Of a stretch of 28,259 bases of DNA, positions 1 through 8,548 are shown in pieces; within the stretch, counting starts at the first letter, position 1, and each line of letters opens with the position of its first letter. Both the position numbers and the translations under genes were made by a program. Where the stretch lies: contig DATLOJ010000099.1 of NCBI GenBank assembly GCA_035536315.1, forward strand, positions 1 through 28,259, written 5' to 3'. This DNA is from DATLOJ01 sp035536315. Its GTDB lineage: Bacteria > Actinomycetota > CADDZG01 > JAHWKV01. The notes below the pieces were generated by a model that was not told the DNA's origin, did no database searches, and was given only the letters and a program-made list of their open reading frames with translations.

Positions 1-1
1 G

Positions 2-1591
2 GTCGCGTTCATCATCGATCACCTCTTTCTGGTTTCTTTCGCCTACCTGTACAGCGCGTACGAGCACGACACGACGTGGGTTCTGCTTTACATCCTGCCG
101 CTGGAGGGTGCCATCAGGTACGCGATGAGCGGAGCGATCGCGTCGGTCGTTGCACTCTCGCTGAGTGAGACCGGCCGGGACATCATGCGCCAGCAGTTGT
201 GGGGGTTCGACTTTCAGTTCGTCCCGAGCACGAGTTTCCGCATTGGGATCATGGCGATTATCGGAATGGTCGGCGGAGTCATGGCCCGCAACCTCGAACG
301 CGAAAGGGCAGAGGTCGAGAAGAGGGCGGAGCTGATGTCTGACTTGGCAGAGCGCGAGACCGCGAGTCGAAAGGAAATCGACGCGTTTAACCAGGCAACG
401 ATGGCCGGCCTCTCAACAGGCGACTTTTTGGAAGCGATGCGCCGCATGATCAACACGATCGGAGAAACCCTGGAGTACGAGAGCCTGGCAATGGGGCTTC
501 TCGAGGACACGGGATGGGGGCCGCAGATCCGGATCGTCGCCGGCTATCAGTATCCGCAGGACGCGATCGGAAGATCTATCAACCTCGAAGAGGGGGTGTG
601 CGGCCCGGTTGTCGCTTCCGGCACTCCCGCTCTGGTCAACGATGTCAGAAGCCACCCGACATATCTAGGGCTTGCACCATGGGCGCGCTCTGAGATGGCT
701 GTTCCTCTGATGGCGGGAGACAAGCCCATTGGGGTGCTGAATGTTGAGTCCCCGAGATTGAACGCATTCAATGAGGAGGATCTGGCCCAGCTCGAGCGAC
801 TCGGAAACCAAGTGGCTGTGGTTGTTGAGAACGCGCGTGTTCTCGAGAAAGAACTGGCGGCCGTCGAGAGACTGACGGAGCTCGACACCATGAAGACCGA
901 CTTCGTCGCGATTACCTCCCACGAGCTCCGCACTCCTCTGACCGTGATACAGGGATTCATCAAGACGATGCGAAGGTCAGACGTCGACTTCTCCAAAGAG
1001 CAGATCGACGGCTACTTGGAGATCGTCGATCAGCAGGCATCCCGTCTTCAAACAGTCGTCGAGGATCTTCTGTTCGTCTCCCGAATCGAGACGGGGGCGG
1101 TCGATCTTCAGCACTCATCTTTTGACTTGAAGGATGTCATCGAGCAGATCGTCAGGGCGAGGCCCCCGGATGAGGCCGCGCGGATTAGCGTGAAGGCCTC
1201 GCCCGATGTGAAAGTTGTAAGCGACAAGGAGCGTCTTACCAGGGTTCTGGAGAACCTGATCGACAATGCGATTCGGTTCTCTCCACCCACCGGAGAGGTC
1301 TCGATCCAGGTCTGGGACCGCGACGATTCCGTAACAATGGAGATTGAAGACACCGGCATCGGCATTCCCGCCAACGAGCTGGACAAAATTTTCGACCGGT
1401 TCCACCAGGTGGGTGGTTCGATGAAGCGCAAGCAACAGGGCTTCGGGCTTGGTCTTTACATCTCCAAACAAATCCTCGACGCACTCGGCGGGTCTATCTG
1501 GGTGAAGAGCGAACAAGGCAGGGGCTCGCTGTTCACGGTCACAATTCCCAGGGAGCCTGCCGTTGCTCCCGTGAAAGCGGCGGAGGCTTAG
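2..1591 (+). CDS. Membrane sensor histidine kinase with GAF domain (5'-truncated)
   Basis: Two-component sensor kinase that autophosphorylates a histidine and would pass the phosphate to an unseen response regulator. The frame is open from base 2, so the gene starts outside the window; 529 residues are visible. Hydrophobic stretches at visible residues about 1-60 and 75-95 are the end of a polytopic membrane sensor. A coiled segment follows, then a GAF domain (about 136-276) with the typical GVCGPVVASG and VPLMAGDKPIGVLNVES strings. The kinase core has an H box SHELRTPL with the phospho-accepting His near visible residue 307, N box NLIDNA, G1 box DTGIGIP, F box FDRFHQ and G2 box GFGLGLYISK, so it should be catalytically intact. 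The gene is convergent with ftsY, 26 bases apart. An internal ATG at 125 would remove part of the membrane region and is unlikely to be the start. The signal sensed is unknown. Confidence 0.9.
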   Translation, partial: VAFIIDHLFLVSFAYLYSAYEHDTTWVLLYILPLEGAIRYAMSGAIASVVALSLSETGRDIMRQQLWGFDFQFVPSTSFRIGIMAIIGMVGGVMARNLERERAEVEKRAELMSDLAERETASRKEIDAFNQATMAGLSTGDFLEAMRRMINTIGETLEYESLAMGLLEDTGWGPQIRIVAGYQYPQDAIGRSINLEEGVCGPVVASGTPALVNDVRSHPTYLGLAPWARSEMAVPLMAGDKPIGVLNVESPRLNAFNEEDLAQLERLGNQVAVVVENARVLEKELAAVERLTELDTMKTDFVAITSHELRTPLTVIQGFIKTMRRSDVDFSKEQIDGYLEIVDQQASRLQTVVEDLLFVSRIETGAVDLQHSSFDLKDVIEQIVRARPPDEAARISVKASPDVKVVSDKERLTRVLENLIDNAIRFSPPTGEVSIQVWDRDDSVTMEIEDTGIGIPANELDKIFDRFHQVGGSMKRKQQGFGLGLYISKQILDALGGSIWVKSEQGRGSLFTVTIPREPAVAPVKAAEA

Positions 1592-1617
1592 TCGGTCTCC
1601 GACTGGGCCGTTATCAG

Positions 1618-3009
1618 CTACCCCAGGAGCGCGTCCGCGAACTGCTCCGGGTCAAAGGCTTCCAGATCGTCCATGGTCTCTCCCACCCCAACGGCCTTCA
1701 CCGGAATCCCCAACTCCTCCTGAACCGCAACCACTATTCCCCCGCGTGCGGTTCCATCGAGCTTGGTCAAGACCACACCCGTTACCTCGATCGCATCCTG
1801 GAAGGTGCGGGCCTGTGCAATGCCGTTCTGCCCGACGGTCGCATCGATTACAAGCAACACTTCGGCGAGTTGCCCAGCTTGACGTTCTGCGATTCGTTTC
1901 ACCTTCTTGAGCTCGTCCATGAGGTTCGACTTTGTGTGAAGCCTCCCGGCTGTGTCGACGATCACAACATCTATCTGCTTCGCTTTGGCGTGCTCGATCG
2001 CGTCGTACACGACGGCCCCCGGGTCCGCCCCAGGCGCGTGCCGGACCATGTGCACTCCCGCTCTGTCGGCCCATGTCCCGAGCTGGTCGATCGCCGCAGC
2101 CCTGAAGGTGTCTGCTGCGGCAAGCACGACCGAAAGGCCTTCCTGACGCAACCGGTTGGCAAGCTTCGCGATGGATGTGGTCTTGCCGACGCCGTTCACA
2201 CCGGTCACCAGCCACACACTCGTCTTCCCCTCGAGGACCCGAAGACGCGGGTTGCCCTTTTGCAAAATGGCCACCAGTTCTTCCTTGAGCCGTGCCGTTA
2301 GCTCCGAAGGGGCCGCCCCCGAGTCACGAACGGTCTGCACAACTGCCAGCGTTGCACTCACGCCGACGTCGGCCCTTATGAGGGCTTCCTCGATCTCCTC
2401 CCAATCCTCGTCACTGAGCTTTTCTCTTCTGGCGAACCCGCCTAACTTCTGAGCCAGAACACTTCGCGTTCGGAGCAGGCCGCGCGCAAGGCGCGACATG
2501 CCGCTCAGCCTGTCGGGCGACACCTCGAGGGCGGGCGGAGGACTTACATCCAGAACCGCTTCTTCTTCGACTTGGGCGGGCGGTGGCGAGACGGCCACTG
2601 GTGCCGGGGGTGCCGGGGATGTCGGGGATGTCGGCGGCGGCGTGACCGGTTCCTCGACTTTCGGCGTGACCACCGCATCCCGAGCCGGAGCTTGCTCCGC
2701 CGCTTTTTCGGGTGCCGCGGGGGGCTCCCCAGCCGCTGCTGCTGGGGTTTCTGTTGCCCTGTCTTCGGCAGGTGGCGCAGCCTCCGGCGGAGCAGCGTCC
2801 GGTGGGATCTCGGCCGGAACCCTTTCGATCTCGACACGCTTGGGAGGAGCTTCGGGTGCGGGTGCAGGGGGCTTGGGGGCCGGCGGAGCAGCTGCTTCAG
2901 GCTTTTCCTTGACGGGCGGTGGCGGAGCAGATCGCCTTCCAACCAACAGCGCGATCGCGACCAGCGTCAATACCGCGCCCGCGATAACGAGTATTACAAC
3001 TAGGTCCAT
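1618..3009 (-). CDS. ftsY: Signal recognition particle receptor FtsY
   Basis: SRP receptor GTPase that docks ribosome-nascent chain-SRP complexes at the membrane for co-translational insertion. The 463-residue protein starts with a transmembrane helix (about residues 3-24), followed by a roughly 140-residue linker very rich in Pro, Ala and Glu (28-165). Next come the SRP54-type N domain (about 170-255) and the G domain with P-loop GVNGVGKT (270-277), ADTFRAAA (299-306), DTAGR (352-356) and TKLDGTARGG (from 415). The N-terminal TM-plus-linker arrangement is common in actinobacterial FtsY. The ATG is preceded by an AGGA about 9 bases upstream. It lies 18 bases downstream of smc on the same strand, so the two are very likely cotranscribed, as in many bacteria. 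Confidence 0.97.
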   Translation of the reverse strand: MDLVVILVIAGAVLTLVAIALLVGRRSAPPPPVKEKPEAAAPPAPKPPAPAPEAPPKRVEIERVPAEIPPDAAPPEAAPPAEDRATETPAAAAGEPPAAPEKAAEQAPARDAVVTPKVEEPVTPPPTSPTSPAPPAPVAVSPPPAQVEEEAVLDVSPPPALEVSPDRLSGMSRLARGLLRTRSVLAQKLGGFARREKLSDEDWEEIEEALIRADVGVSATLAVVQTVRDSGAAPSELTARLKEELVAILQKGNPRLRVLEGKTSVWLVTGVNGVGKTTSIAKLANRLRQEGLSVVLAAADTFRAAAIDQLGTWADRAGVHMVRHAPGADPGAVVYDAIEHAKAKQIDVVIVDTAGRLHTKSNLMDELKKVKRIAERQAGQLAEVLLVIDATVGQNGIAQARTFQDAIEVTGVVLTKLDGTARGGIVVAVQEELGIPVKAVGVGETMDDLEAFDPEQFADALLG

Positions 3010-3027
3010 TTCGGGTTCCTGTAGGTG

Positions 3028-6000
3028 TTAAGAGGTCGAGTTAACCCTACCGCTTACCTGCGACCCCTCGGAAGGGCCCCCGAGCTTCTGTGAGATCACA
3101 CGTGAGGCGCCGTCGGTTTTGATCGACACGCCGTACAGAACGTCGGCAGACTCCATCGTTCTCTTCTGGTGTGTCACGACTAACAGCTGCGATGAGCGCC
3201 TGAATTCCTTCAGGAGTTCGATGAATCGATGAAGGTTGACGTCGTCGAGAGCAGCCTCAACCTCATCAAGGACATAAAACGGCGAGGGACGGGCTCGGAA
3301 TATTGCGAACAGGACTGCGAGAGCAGAAAGAGCGCGCTCCCCGCCCGATAGAAGGGAGAGCTTCTTTACATTCTTGCCTCCCGGCCGCGCCTCGATCTCG
3401 ACTCCTGTATGGAGAAGATCGGCCGGCTCCGTCAGCCGAAGGCGGCCCTGGCCCCCTGGGAACAAGACCGAAAAGAGGTGCTCGTACTCACCTGCGACGT
3501 CTGCAAAGGCCGATCCGAACAGCTCTCGTATCTGCTCGTCGACCGAGCCAACGACCTTGAACAAGTCGCGCCTCGAAGAACGCACATCGGCGATTTGCGA
3601 CGCCAGGAACTCCTCCCGCTGGGTAAGTGCTTCGAACTCCTGCGCGGCCAGTGGGTTCACGTTCCCCATCTGCGCGATCGATTGCTCCAGCCTGCTCTGC
3701 CTCTTCCGCAGCGACTCCTCGTCCATTGCGGCAACTCTTCCCGTCGGGTCGGAGATGGCCGAAGGGTCCTCGGCCTCCCACACGTGCCCGTAATCGGACA
3801 CCACGTTCTCGGGGTCTACCCTCCACTCTTCGCGCATCTTCTCTTCGAGAATGCGCGCCCGGATTTTCAACTCGCTGCGCCCCAGGTCCTCGTCTCTTGC
3901 CTTGCGGCGAATCTCTCTCAGTTCATCCGCTAACCGGGACTGATCGATCCTGATCGCAGAGATCTCCGTCTCCGTCGCCGCCAGCTCCTCACGAATCCTC
4001 GAGTGATCGTCCTCGACGTTTCCAGCCCAGGACGCAGCCATCGGCTGAAAGGCGGCCGCCGTCTGGGCCACAGATCTCGCGGACGCGGCGGCGTCCACGA
4101 GCCACTCTCGGCGTTCGGCAACGCCCGAAGCTGCAAATGTGGCGGAGTCGAGAGCCCCCTCAACAGCCAGCCACCTTTCCTCCAGAAGGTTGGAGCGCTC
4201 CCGCGCGCGAGCAACGGTAAGGCGCGTCTCGTCGACAAGGGCGGACGCTGTTGCCAGTGCCGCTTCCGCGCGGGCGGCATCGGTCTGGAAGCGTTCGATC
4301 TCCGCAGAGAACCTATCCAGGCGGGCCTCGACATCGGGAACACTGAGTCTTAGCTCGTCGAGCTTCTTGTCGATTTCAGCCGTCGCTTGGGAAACGGAAT
4401 CCCTTGATTCCAGCACTGCAGCGAGCTCTCTCTCGAGCGCATGCAGCTCGCGCTCTGAAGAAGACAACCGCTCTAGAGATGCAGCAACCTGAGAGTCGTA
4501 GTTCCCGAGGTCTCGCACCCAACGGTCCTGCTCGGCCGACGCGGCTTCGTGTCGTTTCTGGATGTCCCCGACACGGGCTCCTGCGGCTTCGAGTTGCTTT
4601 TCAAAGTCTTGCGATCGTTCCGCTGCCGCCGATGGACCGCGTGCTGCAACGCCGCCGGAAGCCACGGCCCCCGTTCGCGTTACGAACGTGCATCCGGGAT
4701 TTGCCGCGGCCATTTCGGCAGCCTGGTCGAAGCTATCTACAAGGTACACACCGGCAAGGGCGGCTCTCGCGGCGCCGGTAGCGGCCACCTCCTCGGAGAG
4801 CGGCCGGCCACCTTCGGGGGCCGGCGCAGATTCGCGATGCGCGATGAGCATTACGACAGCAGCATCGTCCTGGACATGCGCCTCGACCGCTGCCGCAACG
4901 GAGCTATCTGTCACAACGAGTACTGCTTCGCTATTTCCCGCGACCGCGTCGAGTGCAGGTTTCAAGCTTCCCGCGTTCGTGAGGGCCGCAAGAGTTCCCT
5001 CGACGCCTTCAATCGACAGGAGTGACTCAACTCCAGCGACTGAGGTCTCTCTCATCTCCGCTCGCGCCCGCCATGTGGCTACTTCGCGCTCGAGGGTCAT
5101 CGCTTCACTGCGGCCCTGCTCGAGCTCGCTCTCGAGCGCTACGACAACTTCGGAAGACTCCTCCAGCTTGCGGCTGAGTTCCTCCTCCTGCCGCTCCCTT
5201 CCCTGCGCCTCTGCCCTTTCGCGCTCGATGGTTGCGGAAATCTCGTCGATACGGCCCCGTAGATCCTCTGCCTTGACACCGGCTTCGTCGCGCTCGCGCG
5301 CCCTTGCCTCCCGCGATCCTTCGAGTGCAGCAATCTCGCCTCTGATCCGTACCGAGTCCGAAGCCAGATCCCGATGCGCTGCCCGGAGCGGTGCAACTGC
5401 CTGTTCGACCGCGGAGGCCTCTGCGCCGGTCATCTCTAAGTTGCGCTTGCGTTCGGCCCACAGTGTCTCGGCCGAATTCGCTTCGGATTTTGCTGCCCCC
5501 AGAAGGCGCTGCACCTCGGCGGCCTGCCGCTTTAGCTCGTTTACCTGAGCCTGGGCCGAGGCCTCCGTGGTGGCGGCAAGCTCGGATTCGATTGCTTTGC
5601 TCCGCTCCTCAGCAAGGCGCTGAATCCCGCGAAGACGTTCGACGGATCGCTCGAAACCCCAAGCCACACCGCGGGCATCGTCGGACTTGGCCTGCGCGCG
5701 TGTTCTTGCATGCTCGAGTTCCAAAAGTCGTGACTCCACAGCGGCAAGCTCGGTCTCTTTCTCGTTGATGAGCTGGTCGAGATCCACGGCTGTGCCCTCA
5801 CCAAGCATCCGCCGCGCGTCGGCGAGCTCCCGAGCCGCTGCAACCAGACGTATCCGTGAAAGCTCTTCGTCGATTGCAAGGTGACGCTTTGCGACCTCGG
5901 CCTGCTCACGAAGGGGCCGGAGCTGGCGGCGAACTTCGGCAAGAAGGTCGCTCAGACGAACGAGGTTCTGCTCCGTGGATGCGATCTTGCGGATCGCCCT

Positions 6001-6525
6001 GTCCTTACGGCGCCGGTGCTTCGCAACGCCCGCGGCCTCCTCGATGAATCCGCGCATCTGCATGGGGTCGGCGGAAAGGACCTCGTCCAGCTGGCCCTGA
6101 CTGATGATCGTGTGCTGCTCGCGCCCGATTCCCGAGTCGGAAAGAACTTCTTGAATGTCGAGCAGGCGGCAGGGAGCGCCGTTCAGCCGGTACTCGCTGT
6201 CCCCCGAGCGGAACAGGACGCGGGACACGGTCACCTCCGCAAATTCGATTGGGAGAAGGCCCGCGCTGTTGTCGATGGTCAGCGAGACCTCGGCCATAGC
6301 AAGGGCTGGCCGCGTCCGCGACCCCGCAAAGATCACGTCCTCCATCTTGCTCCCGCGAAGAGACCGGGGGCCTTGCTCTCCCAAAACCCATGAGATCGCG
6401 TCGACCACGTTCGACTTCCCCGAACCGTTGGGGCCCACCACAATGGTGATGCCCGGCTCGAATTGGAGGGTCGTTTTATCCGCGAATGACTTGAAGCCGC
6501 GAAGTGTCAGGGATTTGAGGAACAT
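3028..6525 (-). CDS. smc: Chromosome segregation protein SMC
   Basis: Condensin ATPase that compacts and segregates the chromosome with ScpA/ScpB. The protein begins MFLKSLTLRGFKSFADK, the classical SMC N-terminus, which is why the ATG at 6525 is preferred over an in-frame TTG seven codons upstream. A TAACAT -10-like hexamer at 6537-6542 would also lie downstream of that TTG. The Walker A string GPNGSGKSN lies near residue 32. Two long Glu/Arg/Ala-rich coiled coils flank a hinge at about residues 500-630. The C-terminal head carries the ABC signature LSGGERALSALA and the Walker B end VLDEVEAALDD. Length, 1165 residues, is normal for bacterial SMC. The hinge looks shortened but keeps a terminal glycine-rich GAVASGG segment. 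ftsY follows 18 bases downstream. The usual upstream neighbours rnc and mutM are separated from it by three other genes. Confidence 0.97.
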   Translation of the reverse strand: MFLKSLTLRGFKSFADKTTLQFEPGITIVVGPNGSGKSNVVDAISWVLGEQGPRSLRGSKMEDVIFAGSRTRPALAMAEVSLTIDNSAGLLPIEFAEVTVSRVLFRSGDSEYRLNGAPCRLLDIQEVLSDSGIGREQHTIISQGQLDEVLSADPMQMRGFIEEAAGVAKHRRRKDRAIRKIASTEQNLVRLSDLLAEVRRQLRPLREQAEVAKRHLAIDEELSRIRLVAAARELADARRMLGEGTAVDLDQLINEKETELAAVESRLLELEHARTRAQAKSDDARGVAWGFERSVERLRGIQRLAEERSKAIESELAATTEASAQAQVNELKRQAAEVQRLLGAAKSEANSAETLWAERKRNLEMTGAEASAVEQAVAPLRAAHRDLASDSVRIRGEIAALEGSREARARERDEAGVKAEDLRGRIDEISATIERERAEAQGRERQEEELSRKLEESSEVVVALESELEQGRSEAMTLEREVATWRARAEMRETSVAGVESLLSIEGVEGTLAALTNAGSLKPALDAVAGNSEAVLVVTDSSVAAAVEAHVQDDAAVVMLIAHRESAPAPEGGRPLSEEVAATGAARAALAGVYLVDSFDQAAEMAAANPGCTFVTRTGAVASGGVAARGPSAAAERSQDFEKQLEAAGARVGDIQKRHEAASAEQDRWVRDLGNYDSQVAASLERLSSSERELHALERELAAVLESRDSVSQATAEIDKKLDELRLSVPDVEARLDRFSAEIERFQTDAARAEAALATASALVDETRLTVARARERSNLLEERWLAVEGALDSATFAASGVAERREWLVDAAASARSVAQTAAAFQPMAASWAGNVEDDHSRIREELAATETEISAIRIDQSRLADELREIRRKARDEDLGRSELKIRARILEEKMREEWRVDPENVVSDYGHVWEAEDPSAISDPTGRVAAMDEESLRKRQSRLEQSIAQMGNVNPLAAQEFEALTQREEFLASQIADVRSSRRDLFKVVGSVDEQIRELFGSAFADVAGEYEHLFSVLFPGGQGRLRLTEPADLLHTGVEIEARPGGKNVKKLSLLSGGERALSALAVLFAIFRARPSPFYVLDEVEAALDDVNLHRFIELLKEFRRSSQLLVVTHQKRTMESADVLYGVSIKTDGASRVISQKLGGPSEGSQVSGRVNSTS

Positions 6526-6639
6526 ACCTTCGAGCGATGTTAGCAAAGGGGTCTTTTCATCCCTGGGATTACCGGCGCGGTGCTAAGGTGCCTCGAAATT
6601 GCGGATGCACAGGGAAAACGGGAAAACGGGGGCCGGGGC

Positions 6640-7851
6640 TTGACCGTCGAGCATGAAGAGCTGCTTGCGAAGCTGCTCGTTCGAAACGAAAGCAAGATCG
6701 TCCTCATCGTTCTGGATGGCCTTGGTGGAATGCAGACCTCAGGTGTTTCAACCGAGCTGCATGCGGCCGCCAGCCCTCACCTCGATGGTCTCGCCAGGGA
6801 TGGATCGTCCGGTCTGGCAACGATTGTGCGCCCAGGAATCACGCCGGGCAGCGGAGCGGGACACCTGTCGCTATTTGGTTACGACCCCCTTCAGTACGAG
6901 CTGGGCCGTGGAGCCCTTTCTGCTGCAGGAATCGGATTCGAGCTGAAGCCCGGTGACATCGCTGCCAGGGTCAACTTCTGCACCCTGGACGAAAGGGGCG
7001 TGATCGTCGACAGGCGGGCCGGAAGGATCCCTACCGAAACCAACAAGAAGCTCTGCAAAAAGATTCTCGAAGAGGCCGATCTCGGCGAAGGCGTTGAAAT
7101 ATTTCTCGAAACAGAGCGCGAGCACAGGGCCCTGCTGGTCCTTCGGGGGGAGGGCCTGGCCCCCGCGGTCGCGGACACGGACCCCCAGATAGAAGGGGTG
7201 GTTCCTTTCGAACCACAGGGAACCTCGGCAAACGGAGACGTGACCGCTGCTCTGCTGAAGAAGCTTTTGACTCAGGTCCGAACCGTCCTTGCGGGCGAAG
7301 CGGCCAACTTCATTTTGTTGAGAGGACTCGACACGCATCGAGAGCTTCCCGCTTTCGGAGAGCGCTACGGGCTGAGACCCGCAGCAATAGCCGGGTACCC
7401 CATGTACATCGGCATTGCCCGGCTACTAGGGATGGATGTGTTCGGGCCGAAGTCCTCCTGGACCGAAGAGGTCGACGAGCTGGAGAAGGCGTGGGAGGCC
7501 CATGACTTCTTTTACATTCACCAAAAGAGGACGGACTCCGCCGGCGAGGACGGAGATTTCGACGGAAAAGTGAACGCAATCGAGGAAGTCGACGCGACCA
7601 TCCCGCGGATCCTCGAGCTTGGCCCCGATGTCATCTGCGTAACCGGCGACCACGCCACCCCCAGCCAGCTCATGCAGCATTCATGGCACCCGGTTCCATT
7701 CCTTCTGTGGGGCGAGCGCGTTGGAGTCGACCACCTGAAGGTCTTCAGCGAGGAGTCAGCGCGAGGCGGAGGCCTCGGCTGGGTCAAGGGAACCGATTTG
7801 ATGCCGCTGATGCTGGCTGCGGCCGCCCGCCTGTTGAAGTACGGGGCCTAG
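6640..7851 (+). CDS. apgM: 2,3-bisphosphoglycerate-independent phosphoglycerate mutase, archaeal type
   Basis: Glycolytic and gluconeogenic enzyme interconverting 3- and 2-phosphoglycerate in the cytosol; alkaline-phosphatase superfamily, ApgM branch. Visible family marks are the first metal site IVLIVLDGLGG, the catalytic-serine segment TPGSGAGHLSLFGYDP, GRGALSAAGIGF, and the C-terminal metal site CVTGDHATPS followed by SWHPVPFLLWG. In the middle metal motif TDSAGEDGDF the usual His of D-x-x-x-H is Glu. The start is uncertain. A GTG at 6580 gives 20 more residues without family resemblance; I prefer the TTG at 6640, which begins LTVEHEELLAKLLVRNESK and has a G-rich stretch upstream. It is the only plus-strand gene inside a long minus-strand housekeeping block, divergent from smc and convergent with the next gene. 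Confidence 0.9.
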   Translation: MTVEHEELLAKLLVRNESKIVLIVLDGLGGMQTSGVSTELHAAASPHLDGLARDGSSGLATIVRPGITPGSGAGHLSLFGYDPLQYELGRGALSAAGIGFELKPGDIAARVNFCTLDERGVIVDRRAGRIPTETNKKLCKKILEEADLGEGVEIFLETEREHRALLVLRGEGLAPAVADTDPQIEGVVPFEPQGTSANGDVTAALLKKLLTQVRTVLAGEAANFILLRGLDTHRELPAFGERYGLRPAAIAGYPMYIGIARLLGMDVFGPKSSWTEEVDELEKAWEAHDFFYIHQKRTDSAGEDGDFDGKVNAIEEVDATIPRILELGPDVICVTGDHATPSQLMQHSWHPVPFLLWGERVGVDHLKVFSEESARGGGLGWVKGTDLMPLMLAAAARLLKYGA

Positions 7852-7874
7852 AAGCTAGATCTCAACGAAGTTGG

Positions 7875-7908
7875 CCGCGTTCGCGCTGCTATAGCGACAC
7901 TAACGCGG
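7875..7908. terminator. Hairpin between convergent apgM and NTR-like gene
   Basis: CCGCGTT (7875-7881) pairs with AACGCGG (7902-7908), with a smaller CGCT/AGCG stem nested inside the loop. It fills the 62-base gap between two convergent stop codons, where a bidirectional terminator is expected. No T-tract follows on either strand, so intrinsic termination is uncertain. Confidence 0.4.
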
Positions 7909-7913
7909 TCCAC

Positions 7914-8507
7914 TTAGGAAAAGCCCGCTCGCCGGCGGACGGTACGCCGGCGCGCAAAAGCGAGGACCAGATGAACTGCAACCATCGAGAAGACGAGATT
8001 TAGGGCAAGGGATCGAGCCTGTTGGCCGCTGGAGAAGTTCATGTCCCATCCGGACAAAGGATCGGTTTTCGGCAAGCCAAAATCACTGAGATCTAGAGTT
8101 CGGCCGGTCGTTCCCATACAGGCATCGGTATAGACAAAACCGTCCATGCGTCTGGCGAAGACTGTGTACGGGCGGCTCTTATCGAGGTTTGCGCTGATGC
8201 TCGAGAACGCTGGCTGACTAACTCTCTGAAACTTGCGAACCTTTCCCTTCCACACCTCCTCAACTTGAAATATGTAGTGGGAATTCGCCATCTCTTGCAG
8301 ACCGTACTCATCGTTGTTCACTCGAAGAGCGAATTCGTTGAGAGCGTCAGTTATGAACTCACGATCGGCGTGGACGATACGTCCGACGAATATGAGGTCC
8401 GCCCCAGCCACCTGTTGCTCGAGGCTGAGCCCGACACAGGAAACTCCGGCCCCCGGAGCCGCCGTGACGACCGACAACAACGCTGCAAGACCTGCGAACA
8501 ACCTCAC
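7914..8507 (-). CDS. Secreted NTR/TIMP-like domain protein with C-terminal membrane anchor
   Basis: Function unknown. The 197-residue protein opens with a short hydrophobic signal peptide (about residues 3-20, ending near APGAG) followed by a Cys. The pattern that follows, SLEQQVAGADLIFVGRIV then FQVEEVWKGKV then YTVFARR and a late DACMGTTGRTLDL, is typical of bacterial TIMP/NTR-like extracellular domains of unknown role. Only two cysteines are visible in the exported part, so at most one disulfide. A hydrophobic helix at about residues 167-185 followed by an Arg-rich tail (ARRRTVRRR) anchors the C-terminus, giving an outward-facing domain. The start is GTG with no Shine-Dalgarno, but a TATCAT hexamer lies 6 bases upstream, suggesting a leaderless transcript. 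By eye the gene is less GC-rich than its neighbours, so transfer is possible. Confidence 0.7.
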   Translation of the reverse strand: MRLFAGLAALLSVVTAAPGAGVSCVGLSLEQQVAGADLIFVGRIVHADREFITDALNEFALRVNNDEYGLQEMANSHYIFQVEEVWKGKVRKFQRVSQPAFSSISANLDKSRPYTVFARRMDGFVYTDACMGTTGRTLDLSDFGLPKTDPLSGWDMNFSSGQQARSLALNLVFSMVAVHLVLAFARRRTVRRRAGFS

Positions 8508-8513
8508 ACGCCC

Positions 8514-8542
8514 ATGATAGGTGCGGAGAGAAACAACAACGG
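8514..8542 (-). promoter_or_regulatory. Candidate leaderless promoter of the NTR/TIMP-like gene
   Basis: On the minus strand TATCAT (8519-8514) matches the actinobacterial -10 consensus TANNNT. A weak -35, CCGTTG (8542-8537), sits 17 bases upstream. The GTG start at 8507 begins 6 bases after the -10, where transcription itself should start, so the mRNA would be leaderless. Confidence 0.35.
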
Positions 8543-8548
8543 CAGGCG

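Noticed and set aside
1591..1603. GTCGG/CCGAC hairpin between the histidine kinase and ftsY
   Set aside because: Only a 5-base stem with a 3-base loop and no T-tract on either strand; too weak to call a terminator.
2498..3031. Gly/Ala/Ser-rich plus-strand frame opposite the FtsY linker
   Set aside because: It is the antisense of the Pro/Ala/Glu-rich FtsY linker, and low complexity on both strands follows from GC bias.
4562..5548. 328-codon plus-strand open frame opposite smc
   Set aside because: Ser/Ala/Arg-rich composition typical of the antisense of a GC-rich coiled-coil gene. No domain, and SMC on the other strand is certain.
6612..6632. Short tandem repeat GGGAAAAC before apgM
   Set aside because: Two copies only, in a G-rich leader; no known element is recognised and it may be chance.
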